From Dickeya undicola (GTDB lineage Bacteria > Pseudomonadota > Gammaproteobacteria > Enterobacterales > Enterobacteriaceae), in the NCBI RefSeq assembly GCF_000784735.1, contig NZ_JSYG01000004.1, forward strand, positions 62,001 through 126,000: a stretch of 64,000 nt of DNA, in the 5' to 3' direction. The translations under genes and the position numbers were made by a program. Below, one piece after another: positions 1 to 12,500 of this stretch (within the stretch, counting starts at the first letter, position 1; every line of letters begins with the position of its first letter). The notes beneath the pieces were generated by a model, which saw only the letters and a program-made list of their open reading frames with translations, had not been told where the DNA came from and searched no databases.

Positions 1-66
1 AGCAAACGTAATGCAGGCACGGTGAAACCCCGAATAGCAGCAGACCGCCATCAGGCGGCTGGAAAC

Positions 67-531
67 TCAGATACGGCGAGCCTGCCAGTAGGCCCGTTTC
101 CAGTAAACGTTGTTCAGCGACGACCGCATAACGCCACGGCTGGTGGAGGCATGAATAAACTGATCATTATTGTCGTAGATGCCGACATGCAGCCCATTCT
201 CACCGCTACCGGTACGGAAAAAGACCAGGTCGCCAGGCAGCAAGGCGTCACGGTCGACGGGTGTGCCCACTTCCATCTGCGCTTCTGTGGAACGCGGCAG
301 TGTCAACCCGAATCGATCACGAAACGTCAGGTAAACAAAGCCGGAACAATCGATACCGTTCTGATCCAGACCGCCATAGCGATACGGCGTACCACGCCAT
401 GTTGCCAGTTGGGCGTGCAACTGCGACCGCACCTCGTCGGTATCGCCCAGACGAGTACTCTGCGGAACATGACTGCTGCATCCAGCCAGAAACAGCGCCA
501 TCAGTATTAGCCAGAATCTCCAGAACTTCAT
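67..531 (-). CDS. nlpC: NlpC/P60 family lipoprotein, probable endopeptidase
   Basis: A 154-residue protein with a lipoprotein signal ending in the lipobox LAGC (Cys18), so it should be anchored in the outer membrane after processing. The NlpC/P60 peptidase fold is complete: Cys62 in DCSGF, His115 in LHVGIY and His127 in FIHAS form the expected catalytic triad, and the C-terminus WQARRI matches E. coli NlpC. The family cleaves peptide stems of peptidoglycan; the exact substrate of NlpC is less certain than that of its paralogue Spr. In E. coli nlpC directly follows btuD. Here it lies downstream on the same strand but 237 bases away, so it may have its own promoter. The ATG start gives the usual length. 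Confidence 0.93.
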   Translation of the reverse strand: MKFWRFWLILMALFLAGCSSHVPQSTRLGDTDEVRSQLHAQLATWRGTPYRYGGLDQNGIDCSGFVYLTFRDRFGLTLPRSTEAQMEVGTPVDRDALLPGDLVFFRTGSGENGLHVGIYDNNDQFIHASTSRGVMRSSLNNVYWKRAYWQARRI

Positions 532-562
532 GCATCATGCTCGCTGTTGACAGGGGGGGACG

Positions 563-596
563 ATTGTTGACGAAGAACAATTGTTGGTGAAGAGCA
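563..596. repeat. 17-base imperfect tandem repeat upstream of nlpC
   Basis: Two adjacent 17-base units (563-579 and 580-596) both begin ATTGTTG and agree at 14 of 17 positions. They lie 32 bases before the nlpC start, where a promoter or operator would be expected. Function unknown. Confidence 0.5.
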
Positions 597-768
597 CCCC
601 ACAAAAATCGAATTACGTCATATTATCATTCGCGTGTGGGCATTAATCGGCCGAAAACAGAGAATTTTTCTATGATGACAACGCGTTACATCGCACATTT
701 TGCCTTGCCGTCACACACGAATCAGCCAAAACCTCATTAGCCATGCATCGGTGTTGCCTCTGTTACCG

Positions 769-1539
769 TCATTCCTGCTGCGCCAGCATCCAGTGGCGGC
801 CATCCAATGCATAGTGCGTAAACGCCACCCCAAATACCGGCGACAGTATTTCTGGCTGCATCACATCCGCAACCGCCCCTTGTGCCACCAACTCACCACA
901 CGACATCAGCCACACCCGGTTGGCATGATGTAAAGTATGATTCAGGTCGTGACCTGACGCGATGACCGTCATCCCGGCCCGGCACAACGCTGCCAGCAAT
1001 GCATCCAGCGCCACTCGCTGGGCGATATCCAGACTGGCAGCAGGTTCGTCCAGCAACAACAACCGGGCCGAAGGATTGAGCGTCGGCCAGACTTGCAGTA
1101 GCACTGCCGCCAATCTGACCCGTTGCCATTCGCCGCCGGAAAGCCGGGTCAGCGGACGGCGCAATTTATCCGTCAGCGACAATCGCTCAGCCAACTGTTG
1201 TACTACGTTGTCCACGCTTGCAGCATCGCAACGCGGCGGCTGGTGCAACTGCAGGTACTGGAACACCGGTATCAATGCCAGCGCGCTGTGGTGTTGCGGC
1301 AGGTAGGCACGAACCCGCGCCAGGTCACGCGCTGACCAGTCGACGATCGCTTGATCCAACAACAACGTTTCGCCACCCCCCGGCTGTAATCCGGCCATTA
1401 ACGCCAGCAACGTGCTCTTACCCGCGCCATTAGGACCAATAATATGCACCAGTTCGCCCGGATGACAACGAACATCAACCGATGACAAGCGTCCAGCGAC
1501 GCTAACGCTATGCAGGGACAGCAACGCTTGGGCAGACAC
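769..1539 (-). CDS. btuD: Vitamin B12 ABC transporter ATP-binding protein
   Basis: A 256-residue ABC ATPase with Walker A GPNGAGKS (residues 35-42), the signature LSGGEWQRV, Walker B LLLLDEP and the switch histidine in SGHDLNHT. It powers cobalamin import across the inner membrane with the BtuC permease; periplasmic BtuF is not in this window. It starts with GTG two bases after the btuE stop and has no good ribosome-binding site, which suggests translational coupling to btuE. The order btuC-btuE-btuD is that of E. coli, and the length is close to E. coli BtuD. Assignment rests on context plus the family motifs. Confidence 0.95.
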   Translation of the reverse strand: MSAQALLSLHSVSVAGRLSSVDVRCHPGELVHIIGPNGAGKSTLLALMAGLQPGGGETLLLDQAIVDWSARDLARVRAYLPQHHSALALIPVFQYLQLHQPPRCDAASVDNVVQQLAERLSLTDKLRRPLTRLSGGEWQRVRLAAVLLQVWPTLNPSARLLLLDEPAASLDIAQRVALDALLAALCRAGMTVIASGHDLNHTLHHANRVWLMSCGELVAQGAVADVMQPEILSPVFGVAFTHYALDGRHWMLAQQE

Positions 1540-1541
1540 GG

Positions 1542-2093
1542 TTACTGTGCCAGCGCCTGCTCAATAGCCTTGATAATCGCACCGTCATCCGGTGTCATGT
1601 CCGGCGAGAAACGCGCTATCACCTCACCACGACGATTGACCAGAAATTTTTCGAAGTTCCACAGGATATCGCCCGGATGAGCCGGTGCCTGACCTTTGCT
1701 GACGCGGCGTTCGTAAAATTCGCTGCCCTGTGGCCGCAGTGCATCAGGCTGTGCCTGAATCAGCGCCTGATACAGCGGATGACGCCCGCTTCCGTTAACA
1801 TCAATTTTGCCAAACATTGGGAACTGTACGCCGAACGTCCCGCGACAAAACGCGTTGATCTCTTCATTGCTACCCGGCTCCTGCCCGGCAAATTCGTTGG
1901 AGGGAAACCCCAGTACCGCAAACCCGCGATCACGATAGGTTTCATACAGATTCTCCAGCGCTTCATATTGCCTGGTCAGCCCGCACTGCGAAGCGACGTT
2001 GACCACCAGCAGCACGTTGTTGCGCCAGTTTTCCAGCGATGTCTGACGACCATCGATAGTTTGCAGGGGAATTGCGTATAACGTATTGCTCAT
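1542..2093 (-). CDS. btuE: Glutathione/thioredoxin peroxidase BtuE
   Basis: A 183-residue glutathione-peroxidase-family protein, the same length as E. coli BtuE. The peroxidatic Cys37 sits in NVASQCGLT, followed by the conserved Gln in FPSNEFAGQ and Trp in ILWNFEKF. It reduces hydrogen peroxide and organic peroxides and is not needed for B12 transport despite its place in the btu operon. The ATG at 2093 is preferred over an upstream frame extension to 2114 because AAGGA lies seven bases before it and the protein then begins MSNTLYAIPL like its homologues. It is followed directly by btuD. Confidence 0.95.
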   Translation of the reverse strand: MSNTLYAIPLQTIDGRQTSLENWRNNVLLVVNVASQCGLTRQYEALENLYETYRDRGFAVLGFPSNEFAGQEPGSNEEINAFCRGTFGVQFPMFGKIDVNGSGRHPLYQALIQAQPDALRPQGSEFYERRVSKGQAPAHPGDILWNFEKFLVNRRGEVIARFSPDMTPDDGAIIKAIEQALAQ

Positions 2094-2177
2094 TGCCTGT
2101 TCCTTTTTTGTCAAACCGGCTTGCCCGCCGACCTGTTCATCATGGTGAGATAACGATTGTAAATAACGAGGGTGGGA

Positions 2178-3179
2178 TCATGCCTGATGGCGCAGTAGCA
2201 GCCAGATAAACCAGGGCGCTCCCAGCGTGGCGGTGACGACGCCAACCGGTAACTCCGCCGTCGCCAGCAACGTGCGCGCCAGCGTATCCGCCAGCATCAG
2301 TACAACAGCACCAGCCAGCCCACACCCGGTTAATAGATAGCGCTGATCGGTCAGCCCGCACAAGCGCAAAATATGCGGGATGACCAACCCGACAAAGCCG
2401 ATCACCCCAGCCAGCGCCACACTGATCCCCACCAGTGCTCCCATCGCCAACACCAGCAGATTACGCCAATACAATACCGCGACCCCTAATTGCCGGGCAG
2501 CCAGCTCGCCTAGTGCCAGTTGATTGAGTACCTCACCGCAACGCGCCAGACCGACCAGTAGCGGCAGCATCAGCAACATCAATCCGCCGTAACGCCAGTC
2601 TACCCCGCTAAAGCCCCCCATCATCCAGTACATCAACTGGCGCAAATCGAGGCTGGTACTGAAATAGACGACCCAGGTCATCAGCGCGTTGCAGATGATG
2701 CTCAGCGCGACGCCGATCAACAGCAGGCGCGCGTTGGACACCCCGACGCGAGAAAAGTGCAGCAACATCAATGTGACCAGCAGCGCACCCGCGATGGCAC
2801 ACAGGCTGAGGCTCCAGACCGGCAGCATCCCTTTCCCTATCAGCACCGCCAGCACCAGCGCCACACCCGCACCACTGGAGACACCGAGTAACCCCGGTTC
2901 GGCCAACGGATTATCGAACACCGACTGCATTACCGCGCCCCCCATCGCCAGCCCCGCCCCAACCAGCATCACCGCCAGCGTGCGCGGCAATCGGAGCTGC
3001 CAGATAAACAGCGATGAGTCCGAATCCAGCCAGTGTGTTGGCCCAATCCAACGCTCCCCGGCACACAGGCTTATCGCCATTCCAACCGCCAGCAACAGCC
3101 ATAACCCCAACAGCCGCTGGCGATCTCGCCTGCGTTGCTGCTGTTTCAGTTGGGTATAACGCACTGGGGTTGACTGCAT
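2178..3179 (-). CDS. btuC: Vitamin B12 ABC transporter permease
   Basis: A 333-residue, very hydrophobic FecCD-family permease with about ten membrane segments. It shows the family features: the segment [25 protein letters not shown] and the late [13 protein letters not shown] loop that contacts the ATPase. It forms the channel of the BtuCD cobalamin importer. It is the first gene of the btuC-btuE-btuD run. In E. coli ihfA lies just upstream; here it does not, so the operon must have its own promoter in the 3180-3524 gap. No cobalamin riboswitch was recognised there. The stop of btuC is 84 bases before btuE. Confidence 0.95.
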   Translation of the reverse strand: MQSTPVRYTQLKQQQRRRDRQRLLGLWLLLAVGMAISLCAGERWIGPTHWLDSDSSLFIWQLRLPRTLAVMLVGAGLAMGGAVMQSVFDNPLAEPGLLGVSSGAGVALVLAVLIGKGMLPVWSLSLCAIAGALLVTLMLLHFSRVGVSNARLLLIGVALSIICNALMTWVVYFSTSLDLRQLMYWMMGGFSGVDWRYGGLMLLMLPLLVGLARCGEVLNQLALGELAARQLGVAVLYWRNLLVLAMGALVGISVALAGVIGFVGLVIPHILRLCGLTDQRYLLTGCGLAGAVVLMLADTLARTLLATAELPVGVVTATLGAPWFIWLLLRHQA

Positions 3180-3524
3180 GGGGTCGCCTGCAATGACAAT
3201 CGGACAATGGCAATCATGATGCGCATATCCGCAGTGATATCAAGCTGATGCTGTGAATTTTCGCCAGGGAATGGAAAGTGGCTCGCAAAGTATGCCGTAA
3301 GGAATCATGTTCTATTCCTCCGCCACATTGCATGATATGTGATTATCTTATCCAGATTGATTGTTTTTTAATCACAAAAATTTCGACTACCTTTATACCT
3401 ATAGGACATTATCAACACGCCTGTTATGCCCGTCATACTTCGCGCTGTCGGTACGCTGGTTTTCTGGCAACGTGAACTATCCGGGTAGAGAACATCAGCA
3501 ACCAGTCATTCTGTGGGGTAAATT
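3180..3524. other. Intergenic region between btuC and a small hypothetical gene
   Basis: This 345-base divergent region should hold the btuC promoter. No cobalamin riboswitch core (the B12-box) was found on either strand. It is AT-rich around 3340-3400. At 3428-3487 there is a short element with inverted ends (CCCGTCATACTTC at one end, GAACTATCCGGGTAG at the other). The CCCGTCATACT part also occurs at the end of the ERIC-like element near 49.6 kb. Confidence 0.5.
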
Positions 3525-3779
3525 ATGCTGACATCCCTTTGGCGCACGCTATCTCGCAGCCAGCGAAACAGCGAAAATCGCCAGGCTGAGCCATCCGACA
3601 ACTGTATCGAATGCGAATACAGCTTCTACAACCACGAAGCCAATCTGCCATTCGACCAAATTGAAGAGTGCCTGCGTGCCCGCCGTGATGCGCTGATACA
3701 GGAACAGCCACCACTGACTAACGTCAGGCCCAGCGCCATACGCCCGCGCTGGGCAAGCAAGTCATCAGGTTCAGGTTGA
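3525..3779 (+). CDS. Small hypothetical protein with CxxC-type motif
   Basis: An 84-residue frame not recognised as a named family. It starts with ATG after TGGGG at suitable spacing, and its stop overlaps the 3' end of convergent cobB by nine bases. The N-terminus is basic ([10 protein letters not shown]); the centre is acidic and carries [11 protein letters not shown], in which two cysteines are separated by two residues, with a third Cys in [10 protein letters not shown]. The tail is Pro/Ser/Arg-rich. It has no signal peptide or membrane segment. Its composition looks protein-like and there is no larger gene on the other strand over most of its length, so it is probably real, but function is unknown. 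Confidence 0.5.
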   Translation: MLTSLWRTLSRSQRNSENRQAEPSDNCIECEYSFYNHEANLPFDQIEECLRARRDALIQEQPPLTNVRPSAIRPRWASKSSGSG

Positions 3780-4595
3780 CGGGTGTCGAGCCAGCCAGGT
3801 GTGAACAAACTCCACCACCACTTTGCTGGCTGGGCCATAAATGTGTTCGTCGAACTGACTTTGTACCTGGCTGGGCTCCAGGTTCAGTTCCACGGTATGG
3901 GCTCCGTGTGCCTGCGCTTCGTGCACAAAACCAGCGGCTGGGTAGACATTGCCCGACGTACCGATGGCAACAAACAGGTCTGCTTGTGACAACGCGTGAT
4001 AAATGCGTTCCATCTCCAGCGGCATTTCACCAAACCACACCACATGTGGGCGCAACGGTGCCGGAAACTGGCAACAGTGGCAGCGCTCATCCACCGAAAC
4101 GTCGCCCGTCCATTCAAAGACCTGCCCGCTCTGGCTGCAACGCACTTTCAACAGCTCGCCATGCATGTGGATAATACGCTTACTACCGGCCCGCTCGTGC
4201 AGATTGTCAATGTTCTGGGTGACCAGCAGAAAATGATCGCCAAGCGCCGCTTCCCATTCCGCCAACGCCAGATGCGCGGCATTAGGCGTTATGTCCGGCT
4301 GTTGCAACTGACGGCGACGCTGGTTGTAAAAATTCTGAACGGTTTGCGGATCGCGATGAAACCCTTCCGGGGTGGCGACATCCTCCACTCGATGCTCTTC
4401 CCACAATCCATCCGAGGCACGAAATGTGCGAATACCGGATTCGGCAGAAATCCCTGCTCCGGTAAGGACAACAACACGTGGTTTATTCACGTTTTTGACC
4501 ACCAGATAATCAAGATGAAAAATGCGGGCACACAGACGCTGATGACGGAGACGCTTTCGCTGCCGAAAACGGTGTAATCGCTGACGCGAGTGCAT
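3771..4595 (-). CDS. cobB: NAD-dependent protein deacylase CobB (sirtuin)
   Basis: A 274-residue class III sirtuin. It has the NAD-binding [14 protein letters not shown] motif, the catalytic histidine in [24 protein letters not shown], and a zinc site with cysteines in VRCSQ and CHCCQF. It removes acetyl and succinyl groups from lysines, for example on acetyl-CoA synthetase, producing O-acyl-ADP-ribose and nicotinamide. The N-terminal 35 residues are strongly basic, as in E. coli CobB. The ATG has AAGGAG five bases upstream. An in-frame GTG in the stretch VKNVNKPRV could start a short isoform like that described in Salmonella. It follows nagK after an 85-base gap that contains a stable hairpin. 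Confidence 0.96.
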   Translation of the reverse strand: MHSRQRLHRFRQRKRLRHQRLCARIFHLDYLVVKNVNKPRVVVLTGAGISAESGIRTFRASDGLWEEHRVEDVATPEGFHRDPQTVQNFYNQRRRQLQQPDITPNAAHLALAEWEAALGDHFLLVTQNIDNLHERAGSKRIIHMHGELLKVRCSQSGQVFEWTGDVSVDERCHCCQFPAPLRPHVVWFGEMPLEMERIYHALSQADLFVAIGTSGNVYPAAGFVHEAQAHGAHTVELNLEPSQVQSQFDEHIYGPASKVVVEFVHTWLARHPST

Positions 4596-4617
4596 GTCTG
4601 CTCCTTAGATTGTCTTT

Positions 4618-4640
4618 AGAACGCACCGACGGTACGTTCT
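4618..4640 (-). other. Stable hairpin in nagK-cobB gap
   Basis: Read on the minus strand, AGAACGTACC and GGTGCGTTCT form a ten-pair stem with one G-U pair and a three-base loop. No T-run follows, so it is not a standard terminator. It lies in the leader of cobB and may stabilise or process the nagK-cobB message. Confidence 0.5.
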
Positions 4641-4680
4641 GCGTCCGCTCAGAGAGCGGGATTGGCAGCCGAGACCACCA

Positions 4681-5613
4681 TTAGGACTGGCGAGGCGTCG
4701 GCTGCCCCATCAAGTGTAGCAATGCTGCGCCGCGCACGCCGCCCGCATCACCATAACGGGCTTTTTCAATGCGCGGTACGCGGGCGACCGGCAACAGGCT
4801 GCCCGGCAATCGCTGCGGCAATTGGCGATAAATCTCATCAAAATTCGACAAACCACCGCCTAGCACCACCAGATGCGGGTCGACCAGCGTGAGCAGATTG
4901 CCAAGACATACCGCCAGCAACGCCAGATAGCGTTCAACATGCGCCTGCGCCTCTGCCTCACCGGCATAGAACGCCGCAATAATTTCCGGTGCTGACCGCG
5001 TGCGTCGGCTGAAATGCGTATATAACCATTCAAACCCACGCCCGGAAAGGTAGTTTTCCACACAACCAACGCGACCGCAGCCGCATTTTACGCGTGGGAT
5101 CGTCTCACCGAGAATATCCAGTGCGTCCACCGGCAAGCGAAAATGACCAAACTCACCCGCGATGCCATTCTTTCCGTCCACGACCTGCCCATTGACCACC
5201 AGACCGCCGCCCATGCCGGTGCCGAGAATAATCCCCAGTACCACCGGATAGGAGCGAAACGCCTCGTCCCAGGCTTCCGAAAGCACAAAACAGTTGGCAT
5301 CGTTGCTGAGCCGGACCTCGCGTTGCAACAACCGGCTGAGATCAGCGCGCAATGGCCGCCCCATGGCGGCAGGCAGATTCGCGGCGAACAGGGTTCCATC
5401 ATCAGCATTTTCCATACCGGGCACCCCCACGCCGACCAAGCCACGCCCACCGACAAGCGTATCGGCCTCGTCGGTCAGGGCGAGCAGGGAGCGCAGCAGG
5501 CCATCATAATCGTCACGGGGAGTGGGAATCCGTTTTTGCCAGATACGCTGCAGGTCGGCATCAAACACCGCCAGCTCGATCTTGGTGCCTCCGATGTCAA
5601 AACCGTAGTACAT
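4681..5613 (-). CDS. nagK: N-acetyl-D-glucosamine kinase
   Basis: A 310-residue ROK-family sugar kinase. It begins [13 protein letters not shown], the ATP phosphate-binding motif, has the substrate and catalytic segment [16 protein letters not shown], the zinc-binding [17 protein letters not shown], and the GGGLSNF adenosine motif. It phosphorylates GlcNAc released by cell-wall recycling; nagZ, in the same window, produces upstream substrates. The ATG at 5613 is chosen because GGGGA precedes it at the right distance and the protein then aligns with E. coli NagK at its first residue. It lies in a lolC-lolD-lolE-nagK-cobB order identical to E. coli. Confidence 0.95.
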   Translation of the reverse strand: MYYGFDIGGTKIELAVFDADLQRIWQKRIPTPRDDYDGLLRSLLALTDEADTLVGGRGLVGVGVPGMENADDGTLFAANLPAAMGRPLRADLSRLLQREVRLSNDANCFVLSEAWDEAFRSYPVVLGIILGTGMGGGLVVNGQVVDGKNGIAGEFGHFRLPVDALDILGETIPRVKCGCGRVGCVENYLSGRGFEWLYTHFSRRTRSAPEIIAAFYAGEAEAQAHVERYLALLAVCLGNLLTLVDPHLVVLGGGLSNFDEIYRQLPQRLPGSLLPVARVPRIEKARYGDAGGVRGAALLHLMGQPTPRQS

Positions 5614-5675
5614 GGACGCTTCCCCAGCGTTAAACAGAATAACGTTGCCACTGCACCCATGCAGTGGCACAGCAT

Positions 5676-6923
5676 TTACTGGCCGCTCAATATCCGTGCC
5701 GGGTCAATGCGGCTGGCACGGCGGGCCGGATACCAACTGGCAATCAGGCTCAGTACCAGCGATGTCGCCAGCACAATCATCACGTCCAGCATATGCAGTT
5801 CCGACGGCAGAAAATCGATGAAATAAATATCGCCAGACAGGAAACGGTGGCCGGTAAGCGCCTCAAGGCCGCGAACGATCGGGGTCAGTTGCAGCGTGAC
5901 GACAATCCCCAAGACCGTACCCACCACGCTGCCGAGCAGCCCGGCCAACAGACCGTACCAGACAAAAATGGCGCGGATCAGGCCGTCGCCCGCTCCCAAC
6001 GTGCGTAATACGGCGATATCACCGCTTTTGTCTTTCACCGCCATCACCAGCGTGGAAACGATGTTGAAGCAGGCCACGCCGATGACCAGCACCATCGCCA
6101 GGTACATGATGGTTCGGACCATCTGAATATCGCGGTACATATAGCCGTAAGTGCCGATCCAACTGCGAATATACACATAGACATTGATGGCCTCACCAGC
6201 GTCACGCACCAGCTTCTGAGCGGCAAACACATCCTTCGCTTTGATAGCGATACCGGTGATGCCGTCGCCCAGTTCCAGATACTGCTGGGCATCGGCCAAC
6301 GGCACCAGCGCCAGGCTGTGATCCAGTTGGCCGCTCAACTGCAAAATGCCAGCCACCTGCAACCGAATGCGTTTCGGTTGTAACAATTTCATCTGCGGGT
6401 CGCTATTGGGAATCATCACCGTTACCCAATCGCCGTTTTTCACGCCCAGCGAATCCGCCACGCCCTTGCCGATAATGACCTGCTGCGCACCGGCATGAAA
6501 ACGCGACCAGGCGTTATCCTGCACGAACTGCGGCAAGGCGCTAAGTTTGAGTTCCTGCTCGGGGTCCACGCCTTTGAACTGGATAGCCTTCAGGCTGGCA
6601 CCGTTTTCCAGCAAACCGGTGAAGCTGACATAAGGTGCCGCCGCCGCCACGCCGGGCACACGCTCAATCTTCGGCAACAGCGGCTGCCAGTCACGGAACG
6701 GCTGGTTGACCGCTTCGATTTCGCCATGCGGCACCACGGCCAGAATACGGTTATTCAACTCGCGCTCAAAACCGTTCATCGCACTTAGTCCCACGATCAA
6801 CACCGCCACACCGAGCGCGATGCCAAGGGTAGAAATCACCGAAATCAGCGATACCATGCCGCTGCGGCGGCGTCCACGGCTGAAACGCAACCCAACCAGC
6901 AGCGAAAGCGGAGGAAAGGTCAT
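5676..6923 (-). CDS. lolE: Lipoprotein-releasing ABC transporter permease LolE
   Basis: A 415-residue permease of the MacB/LolE type. It has one N-terminal membrane segment ([20 protein letters not shown]), a large periplasmic domain, and three C-terminal membrane segments with the coupling region [18 protein letters not shown]. With LolC and LolD it extracts outer-membrane lipoproteins from the inner membrane and hands them to LolA. Its ATG overlaps the lolD stop in an ATGA arrangement, implying translational coupling. It is a paralogue of LolC, the first gene of the operon; LolE is identified by position and by its closer match to E. coli LolE. Confidence 0.95.
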   Translation of the reverse strand: MTFPPLSLLVGLRFSRGRRRSGMVSLISVISTLGIALGVAVLIVGLSAMNGFERELNNRILAVVPHGEIEAVNQPFRDWQPLLPKIERVPGVAAAAPYVSFTGLLENGASLKAIQFKGVDPEQELKLSALPQFVQDNAWSRFHAGAQQVIIGKGVADSLGVKNGDWVTVMIPNSDPQMKLLQPKRIRLQVAGILQLSGQLDHSLALVPLADAQQYLELGDGITGIAIKAKDVFAAQKLVRDAGEAINVYVYIRSWIGTYGYMYRDIQMVRTIMYLAMVLVIGVACFNIVSTLVMAVKDKSGDIAVLRTLGAGDGLIRAIFVWYGLLAGLLGSVVGTVLGIVVTLQLTPIVRGLEALTGHRFLSGDIYFIDFLPSELHMLDVMIVLATSLVLSLIASWYPARRASRIDPARILSGQ

Positions 6924-7627
6924 TGTGACGCCCCCATCAGGGTCAACTCCTGCTGTAACTGGCCGTCACGCATTTCTAACTGACGCCCCAGTCGGCTGGC
7001 TAACCGCAGGTCGTGGGTCACCACCAGAAACGCGGTGCCCTGACGCACATTCAGCTCACCCAGCAGTTCGAAAATGGCGTCGGTAGTACGCTGATCGAGG
7101 TTGCCGGTGGGTTCGTCCGCCAGCACCAGCGACGGGCTATTGACCAGCGCGCGCGCAATCGCCACCCGCTGACGTTCACCACCAGACAGCTCTGAAGAAC
7201 GGTGCTGGCTGCGTTGCGCCAGACCGACTGCGGCCAACATCGCCTGCGCTTTCTCTTTTGCTTCCTTCGGGGCCACATTGCCTATCAACAACGGCATCGC
7301 CACGTTTTCCAGCGCGGTGAAGTCTGGCAGCAGGTGATGGAACTGATAGATAAAACCCAGCTCGCGATTGCGTATCGCCGCCTTGGCCGCGGCCGACAAC
7401 TGGTTCAATGTTTTCCCCTGAAAGATCACATCGCCAGACGTCGGTGAATCCAGCCCACCCAGCAGGTGCAACAATGTACTCTTGCCTGAGCCGGAACTGC
7501 CGACGATCGCCATCATTTCGCCAGCCTGCATGTCGAAGGACACATCACGCAGCACATCGGTGGACAGGTTGCCTTCCTGATAGCGTTTGCACAGCTGACG
7601 ACACTGCAATAAAGGTGAATTACTCAT
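6920..7627 (-). CDS. lolD: Lipoprotein-releasing ABC transporter ATP-binding protein LolD
   Basis: A 235-residue ABC ATPase with Walker A GSSGSGKS, the Q-loop region [19 protein letters not shown], signature LSGGERQRV, Walker [13 protein letters not shown] and switch histidine VVTHD. It supplies energy for release of lipoproteins from the inner membrane by the LolCDE complex. It overlaps lolC by eight bases upstream and lolE by four bases downstream, so the three are clearly one operon. Length is as in E. coli LolD. Confidence 0.97.
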   Translation of the reverse strand: MSNSPLLQCRQLCKRYQEGNLSTDVLRDVSFDMQAGEMMAIVGSSGSGKSTLLHLLGGLDSPTSGDVIFQGKTLNQLSAAAKAAIRNRELGFIYQFHHLLPDFTALENVAMPLLIGNVAPKEAKEKAQAMLAAVGLAQRSQHRSSELSGGERQRVAIARALVNSPSLVLADEPTGNLDQRTTDAIFELLGELNVRQGTAFLVVTHDLRLASRLGRQLEMRDGQLQQELTLMGASQ

Positions 7628-8822
7628 AACGTAAAGCCTCTGCGGGATGGGTGGCGGCCGCGCGCCAGGAAGGATAAAGCGTGGAAAGCAGCGCCAGCAG
7701 CATCGCTACCAGCGCAATGGCGATCACCTGCGTTGGCAGGATCTGCACCGGCAGCGCGCCGCCGTCAATCAGCAGCCCGAGCATCGGCATCAGCGTATTG
7801 AGCTGACTGGCCAGCACCATACCCAGTATCGCCCCGACCAGCGCCCCCATCACACCGGCGCCACCGCCCTGTACCATAAATACCGCCATAATCTGGCGTC
7901 GGGTCAGCCCCTGCGTTTGCAAAATAGCGACCTCACCCTGTTTTTCCATCACCAGCAGGCCCAACGAGGTAATGATATTGAACGCAGCGACAGCCACAAT
8001 CAGGCTTAACAGCAGCCCCATCATGTTTTTCTCCATCCTCACGGCCTGAAACAGTTCGCCTTTGCGTTCACGCCAGTCTTTCCACACCGTCCCCGGCGGC
8101 AATGTCTGCTGGCTGAGCTGGTCCACCGCCAGCGGCTGATTGAGCCACAGTCGCCAGCCGGTAATAGTACCGAGCGGGTAGCGCATCAGGCGTGAGGCGT
8201 CTTGCTGGTTGACCAGCAACTGATAGCCATCCACTTCGCTGCGGGCAGAAAAGGTGCCTGCCACGGTAAACAAACGCTGGCTGGGCACCCGGCCCATCGG
8301 TGTCAGTTGGCTGGCGCTGGTGACCATCAGCCGTAGCTGATCACCTTGCTTTACGCCAAGCTGACTGGCCAGCCGCTCACCGAGAATCACCTGATACTGC
8401 CCCGGCTGCAATTGCTGCAAACGGGTATTGACCAGATAGTTCGCCAGCGGCTCCTGCTCGTCGGGGTTAACGCCGAGCATCACCCCCACCGCCACGCTGC
8501 GGGCGCTTTGCAGCACCACGTCACCGGTGGTCAGCGGTGCGATACGGCTGACGCCTTTCAGGCTGGACAGCGAGGAAGACGGCAGCGTCTGTGGGTTAAG
8601 GGAACCTTGCGACGTGGTGATGATGGCCTGAGGCATCAGCCCCAGAATGCTGTTTTCCAGTTCCCGCTCAAAGCCGTTCATCACCGACAGCACGGTGACC
8701 AGCGCCATCACGCCAAGGGTGATGCCAATAGCGGACAACCAGGAAACAAACCGCCCGAAGCGGTCCGCGGCCCGCCCTCGCATGTAGCGCAGGCCGATGA
8801 AAAGTGCGACAGGTTGATACAT
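7620..8822 (-). CDS. lolC: Lipoprotein-releasing ABC transporter permease LolC
   Basis: A 400-residue permease, first gene of lolCDE. It starts [16 protein letters not shown], has a first membrane segment around residues 25-47 ([19 protein letters not shown]), a periplasmic domain that in the family binds LolA, and three late membrane segments flanking the [15 protein letters not shown] coupling helix. With LolE it forms the heterodimeric membrane part of the lipoprotein exporter. The gene is divergent from mfd; the 128-base gap between them must hold both promoters. Confidence 0.95.
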   Translation of the reverse strand: MYQPVALFIGLRYMRGRAADRFGRFVSWLSAIGITLGVMALVTVLSVMNGFERELENSILGLMPQAIITTSQGSLNPQTLPSSSLSSLKGVSRIAPLTTGDVVLQSARSVAVGVMLGVNPDEQEPLANYLVNTRLQQLQPGQYQVILGERLASQLGVKQGDQLRLMVTSASQLTPMGRVPSQRLFTVAGTFSARSEVDGYQLLVNQQDASRLMRYPLGTITGWRLWLNQPLAVDQLSQQTLPPGTVWKDWRERKGELFQAVRMEKNMMGLLLSLIVAVAAFNIITSLGLLVMEKQGEVAILQTQGLTRRQIMAVFMVQGGGAGVMGALVGAILGMVLASQLNTLMPMLGLLIDGGALPVQILPTQVIAIALVAMLLALLSTLYPSWRAAATHPAEALRYE

Positions 8823-8950
8823 GAAATCCGTCTGGATGAGGTTGCTAAAGCAAAGTGAACAAGGATAATAAAGGGTAGTACCACTTTATGGAACCCTAAC
8901 CCTCTCTCTTCCCGACTTTTTCTTAGTGGATATCGAGACTTGATAATCGG

Positions 8951-12403
<3,453 letters not shown>

Positions 12404-12500
12404 TTATTTTTCTGCTCTAATTTGTGATGGCCCGACTAAAATCAAAGGAATAACCGCCGATATAGAAAAACTATAAGGTCAGCTAAAGGGCCACACACAA

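Noticed and set aside
1-66. CCGCC/GGCGG hairpin just after nlpC as terminator
   Set aside because: Five-pair stem with no T-run on the minus strand; too weak to list.
3180-3524. Cobalamin riboswitch upstream of btuC
   Set aside because: No B12-box or conserved core was found on either strand; E. coli btuC also lacks one.
8860-8920. Telomere-like GGGTTAGGGTT on the minus strand between lolC and mfd
   Set aside because: Only two units, no extended repeat, likely chance.
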